This document shows, piece by piece, positions 60,380 to 64,000 of a stretch of 64,000 nt of DNA (its first letter is position 1; every line of letters starts with the position of its first letter). A program made the translations under genes and the position numbers. Origin of the DNA: Trema orientale. Lineage: Eukaryota; Streptophyta; Magnoliopsida; Rosales; Cannabaceae. The stretch lies in assembly GCA_002914845.1 (NCBI GenBank), contig JXTC01000264.1:36391-100390 (forward strand), read 5' to 3'. The notes beneath the pieces were generated by a model, which was not told where the DNA came from, did not search any database, and was given only the letters and a program-made list of their open reading frames with translations.

Positions 60380-62310
60380 CAGCTGCTAAAAGTATCGAGA
60401 GTTTCTTAAACAGGAATCGAAAACATAGATCGTCTGTGCCTTTGTAAACAAGTCAGCAATCTGCATAATAGAAGAGACAAAAGGCAAAATGAGTGTACCA
60501 ATCTGATAGTAATGACGAACAATATGACAATCAATCACATGTATTTAGTCCGCTCATGAAAGACTATATTATGCGCAATCTGAATAGCACTCTTATTGTC
60601 ACAATATAATGGTGTGGGACGGATACCCATATCAGCAAGTAACCAACGCAACCAAACTATCTCACAAGTGGTAGAGGCCATAGCAAGATACTCGGTTTCT
60701 GTGGAAGATCTAGATACAATATCTTATTTCTTGCTCTTCCAAGAAATAAGAGAATCACCCAAAAAGACACAAAATCCTGTTATGGACTTACGATCAGTAG
60801 GATCACTTGCCCAATCAGTATCAGAATACGCACGTAGTTTCAAAGAAGAGGTAGATGGAAGCACAAGACATTGAAACTGAGTACCACGAAGATACCTCAA
60901 AATTCGAAGAATAGCTAGCCAATGAACCGTAGTAGGAGAAGTAATAAACTGACTAACTATATGAACAACATATGCAATATCTGAACGCGTGGTAGTAAGG
61001 TAAACCAAGCTGCCAACAATAGTACGATATAAGCTCGGATCTGGTAGAGGAGAACCATCAGAAAGAGAATATCGAGCATTTAATTCGAGGGGAGTATCAA
61101 CAGTCTTATTATCAGTAACACAAGCACGCTCAAATATATCAGCTATGTACTTAGACTAAGAAAGAAAATAACCTTTTGAAGAAGAAGTAACTTCAATACC
61201 TAGAAAGTAACGCAAGGAATCCAAATCCTTCATTACAAAACAACGAGCTAACTCTAACTTCAAAGCTGCAATTCCATTGATATCATCACCAGTAATAATC
61301 ATGTCATCAACATATAAAGAAAGTAAAATATGACCAATTGAAGTACACTTGACAAATAAAGCTGAATCATGATAACTAGGAGAGAAGCCAATGGAAGTAA
61401 TCACAATAGAGAACTTTTCAAACCATACTCGAGGTGCCTGTTTGAGATCATAAAGTGCTTTTCTAGGCTTGCAAACTTCACTAGGATTATGAGAAACACC
61501 AGAAGGGGGAACCACATAGACTTCTTCTTGAAGATCACCATTTAAAAAGGTATTTTTAACATCCATTTGAGAAATATTTCACCGACGAATAAAAGCAACT
61601 GCAATAAGGGTGCGAACTGTAGTCATTTTTGTAACAGGGGCAAAAGTCTCCTCATAGTCTATACCATATTCCTGAGAATACCCTTTAGCAACTAAACGGG
61701 CTTTATACCATTTAATAGATCCATCTGACTTGATTTTGATCTTATAGACCCAACGAGAACCAACGGCTCGTTTACCAGATGGTAAAGGTACCAAGTTCCA
61801 AGTATACGTCTGATGCAATGCTATAAGTTCCTCAGCCATAGCCTGCCACCAATTAGGATCACAGACTGCCTCACTATAGGACAAAGGCTCAGAGAGACAA
61901 TGAATAGAGGCTAAAAATGAAACAAATGAACTAGAATAACAAGAGTAAACAAAATCTGATAGTTGAGTTGACTTACGAGGATGCTTAGGGTAGCGTGGAG
62001 GATTCACAGTCTCAAAAGGTGGGTAGGCAACCGTAGAGAAAGAGGGAGGAGCAGAGGCATCAGCAACAGGAGAATCAGTAACATCATGATCTAATGGAGA
62101 AGAATGCAAATGTGAAGCAATGGGTGGAACATTTGTGTCATCGATGAATGGATCAATGTGAATAAGATCAGACTTAGTGATAGTATGAGGACCAGTAGGA
62201 ATGGAAAAGAAAGTAATATGTTCAAGAAACACAACATGGCGAGAAACATATAATTTTTGTGTGACTGGATCAAAACAGCAATATCCTTTTTGACCTATAC
62301 CATAGCCCAA
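60380..62310 (-). pseudogene. Copia reverse transcriptase and RNase H (fossil)
   Basis: The frame 61579-62310 carries the integrase-RT linker, then ELIALHQTYTWNLVPLPSGK, GSRWVYKIKIKSDGS and ARLVAKGYSQEYGIDYEETF. 61156-61566 carries MDVKNTFLNGDLQEEVYV, KALYDLKQAPRVWFEKF and YVDDM. 60724-61008 carries RYLRGTQFQCL, YSDTDWASDPTDRKSITGFC and FLGDSLISWKSKK. An RNase H end follows toward 60380. Confidence 0.85.
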
Positions 62311-64000
62311 GAAGACACAAATGGCTGACGAGAAGAAAGCTTAGTACGCTTATCATGAGGTCGAAGGACAAAACATGTAGAGCCAAACACATGCAATGAA
62401 GAGTAATCAGGAGCATAACCAAACAATTTTTCAAAAGGTGAGAAACCTGAATTGAGCGAAGTCGGAATCCTATTAGCAGAGAATTTTGCTAATTTGCAAC
62501 CACAACAATCTGAAATATCATGTACGTTCAAATTTTCTAATGCTCCTGTAGAACTAAAAATTTTAAACGAGATGCTGAAACATGACCAAGGCAAGAATGC
62601 CACAAATAAAAACTACAAGAAGAAGGATTCAAACGAAATGATGACAAGTCAACATTAGTAGCTGCAACATCGGGTATTTTGAGCTGATCTAAAATATAGA
62701 GTCCCCCTTGTCTACGGCCGATCCCAATTAGCTTCTGAGAATGCGGGTCCTGTACATAATAAGCAGTTGATGAAAAGAAAACTAAATAGCCAGAATCACA
62801 CAATTGACTAACAGAAACAAGATTCAAGGTAAGATTAGGAATATGGTAAATATTAGGGAGACAAAAACAAGGTGTAATAACTGAAACAACACCTGCTAAT
62901 GGCATAGGAGTACCATCAGCAGTCACAATAGACACAGTTGACTTATGAGACAAAGAAATAAATGATGATAAGTTAGGTGACATATGATGAGAAGCACCAG
63001 AATCTAAGACCCCATATTGAGGCAGTCATACCTGCAGAACTAGATGATGACAAACCTATATGAGAAGAAGCAGACATAGCATGTGGCTGAGTTGCAAGAA
63101 ATTTCTGAAATTGCTCTAACATCATTGGATCTAGTGATTGAGCAGTTACAATAGTATTAGGCGGAGGTCGATAGGTCCATTGCGGCGTAGTATTAGGCGG
63201 AGGTGGTCGGTAGGTCCATTACGGTGATTGTCCTCCAGGCTTTCATGATGGAGGAGGAGGCTGTGGTAACAAAGGTGGTTGTTGCTGCTGGGACTGTTAC
63301 TTGGTTTTATTTAATAACGTAGGACACTGCGCCTTCCAATGAACCTTTTGTTTACAGAAACTACATCTATCAGGAGCAGCCCTTGCGTGCATTTTATTCT
63401 GATTAGAGATAGGTGGTCATTGAGGTGTTGCAAAAACAGAAGGATTGGGTGTTTGAGGAACCTCTTTCTCTGTGTTAGACTTTAGGCGTATCTCCTTAGC
63501 CAATAACTCACTAACTACTGAATCAACAGAAGGAAGCGGACTGCGATGTAAAATTGTACCAAGAAGCCCCTCAAAATCATCACGAAGAACCATCAGAAAC
63601 TGAACCAATCGTTGTTCTTCTCTTCGGGTAATATAAGGAGCAAATGACCATAATTCAAGTGATTCTGTGAGAGCTAGTTGGTCTATAGATCTGTCATAGC
63701 AGAATAAAACTCCTGAATACTCATATTCTTTTGTTCAAGAGATCGAATATCATCCTCCAGTTGATATTATTTGGCAAAGTTAGACTGTGTATATAGTCTT
63801 CCGAGATGGTCCCAAACCTCTTTGGTAGTATCATATTTCACTAACTGAGTGCCTATAGAGTATACGACAGAATTACTGATCCATGTAATAATCTTCGAAT
63901 TGTCTACATCTCAAACATACAACAATTCTGCAAATTTCGAATTCAACCTATCTGTAGACTTAACCAAGGTACTAGCAATATAATCCTACATCTTTTTACC

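Larger units (their letters stand above)
60190..64000 (-). mobile_element. Copia retrotransposon fossil (Ale/Retrofit-like), cut by the window edge
   Basis: In coding order on the minus strand: gag end with FLMVLRDDFEGLLGTIL and ELLAKEIRLKS (63417-64000); CCHC knuckle CSFCKQKVHWKAQC (about 63325-63370); protease/GAG-pre-integrase region with LYHIPNLTLNLVSVSQL-like sequence (62537-62983); integrase C-terminal part (62295-62603); linker and reverse transcriptase (61156-62310, YVDDMIITGDD at about 61282-61314); RNase H (60380-61008). A polypurine tract GAGGGGGGA precedes a 3' LTR starting TGCTAGATTATG at 60358. The element is broken with several breaks, though long frames survive, so it looks younger than the other Copia fossils. 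Its 5' LTR is outside the window. Confidence 0.85.

Noticed and set aside
1-64000. tRNA, rRNA, CRISPR or organelle insert
   Set aside because: I looked for B-box-like GGTTCGA motifs, rRNA blocks and spaced direct repeats and saw none that hold up by eye.

Overview
This window looks like nuclear DNA of a flowering plant, probably a eudicot. It is very AT-rich, gene-poor and packed with transposon fossils of plant families. One host gene appears intact: an ALOG/LSH-family developmental regulator at 25917-26528, minus strand. A second host locus, an EP1-like bulb-lectin glycoprotein at about 54320-56240, minus strand, is a pseudogene split by a transposon. I see no tRNA or rRNA gene, no CRISPR array and no bacterial-style operon. 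I found no convincing undescribed biological system. The most rewarding structure is the layering of transposons and several small repeat families.

Layout. 0.2-4.5 kb: remains of a Copia element on the minus strand, with an RNase H piece followed downstream by a third, env-like-position reading frame. 4.9-5.8 kb: a DNA element with long inverted ends and a GA-rich core. 6.4-10.2 kb: a tandem duplication and two LTR-like fossils. 10.2-16.3 kb: a 5'-truncated L1-type LINE on the plus strand, cut just before its reverse transcriptase FADD motif by a Copia element (11.7-15.4 kb). 16.3-25.9 kb: no recognised gene. 25.9-26.5 kb: the ALOG gene, with a pyrimidine-rich leader and a long gene-free region on both sides. 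30-36 kb: a 59-codon orphan ORF, a MITE sitting in a TA microsatellite, a complete solo LTR with a perfect 5-bp target duplication, and a MITE with long inverted ends.

38.5-46.6 kb: a Tork-like Copia fossil that received a CACTA transposon, which in turn received a hAT-type MITE with a perfect 8-bp target duplication. A separate repeat sits in the gag region. 46.6-54.3 kb: small repeats and MITEs, including a second copy of the TA-targeting MITE. 54.3-56.2 kb: the EP1-like pseudogene. 57.4-58.8 kb: a pair of direct repeats that may be ends of a small LTR-type element. 59.2-59.9 kb: a short non-autonomous Helitron. 60.2-64.0 kb: a further Copia fossil that runs off the right edge.

The genes do not form a pathway. 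The ALOG protein would be a nuclear DNA-binding regulator of shoot or organ-boundary development, and its regulation probably rests on the long non-coding flanks. All recognisable Copia pieces and the solo LTR lie on the minus strand. Family names rest on motifs read by eye; no database search was possible.
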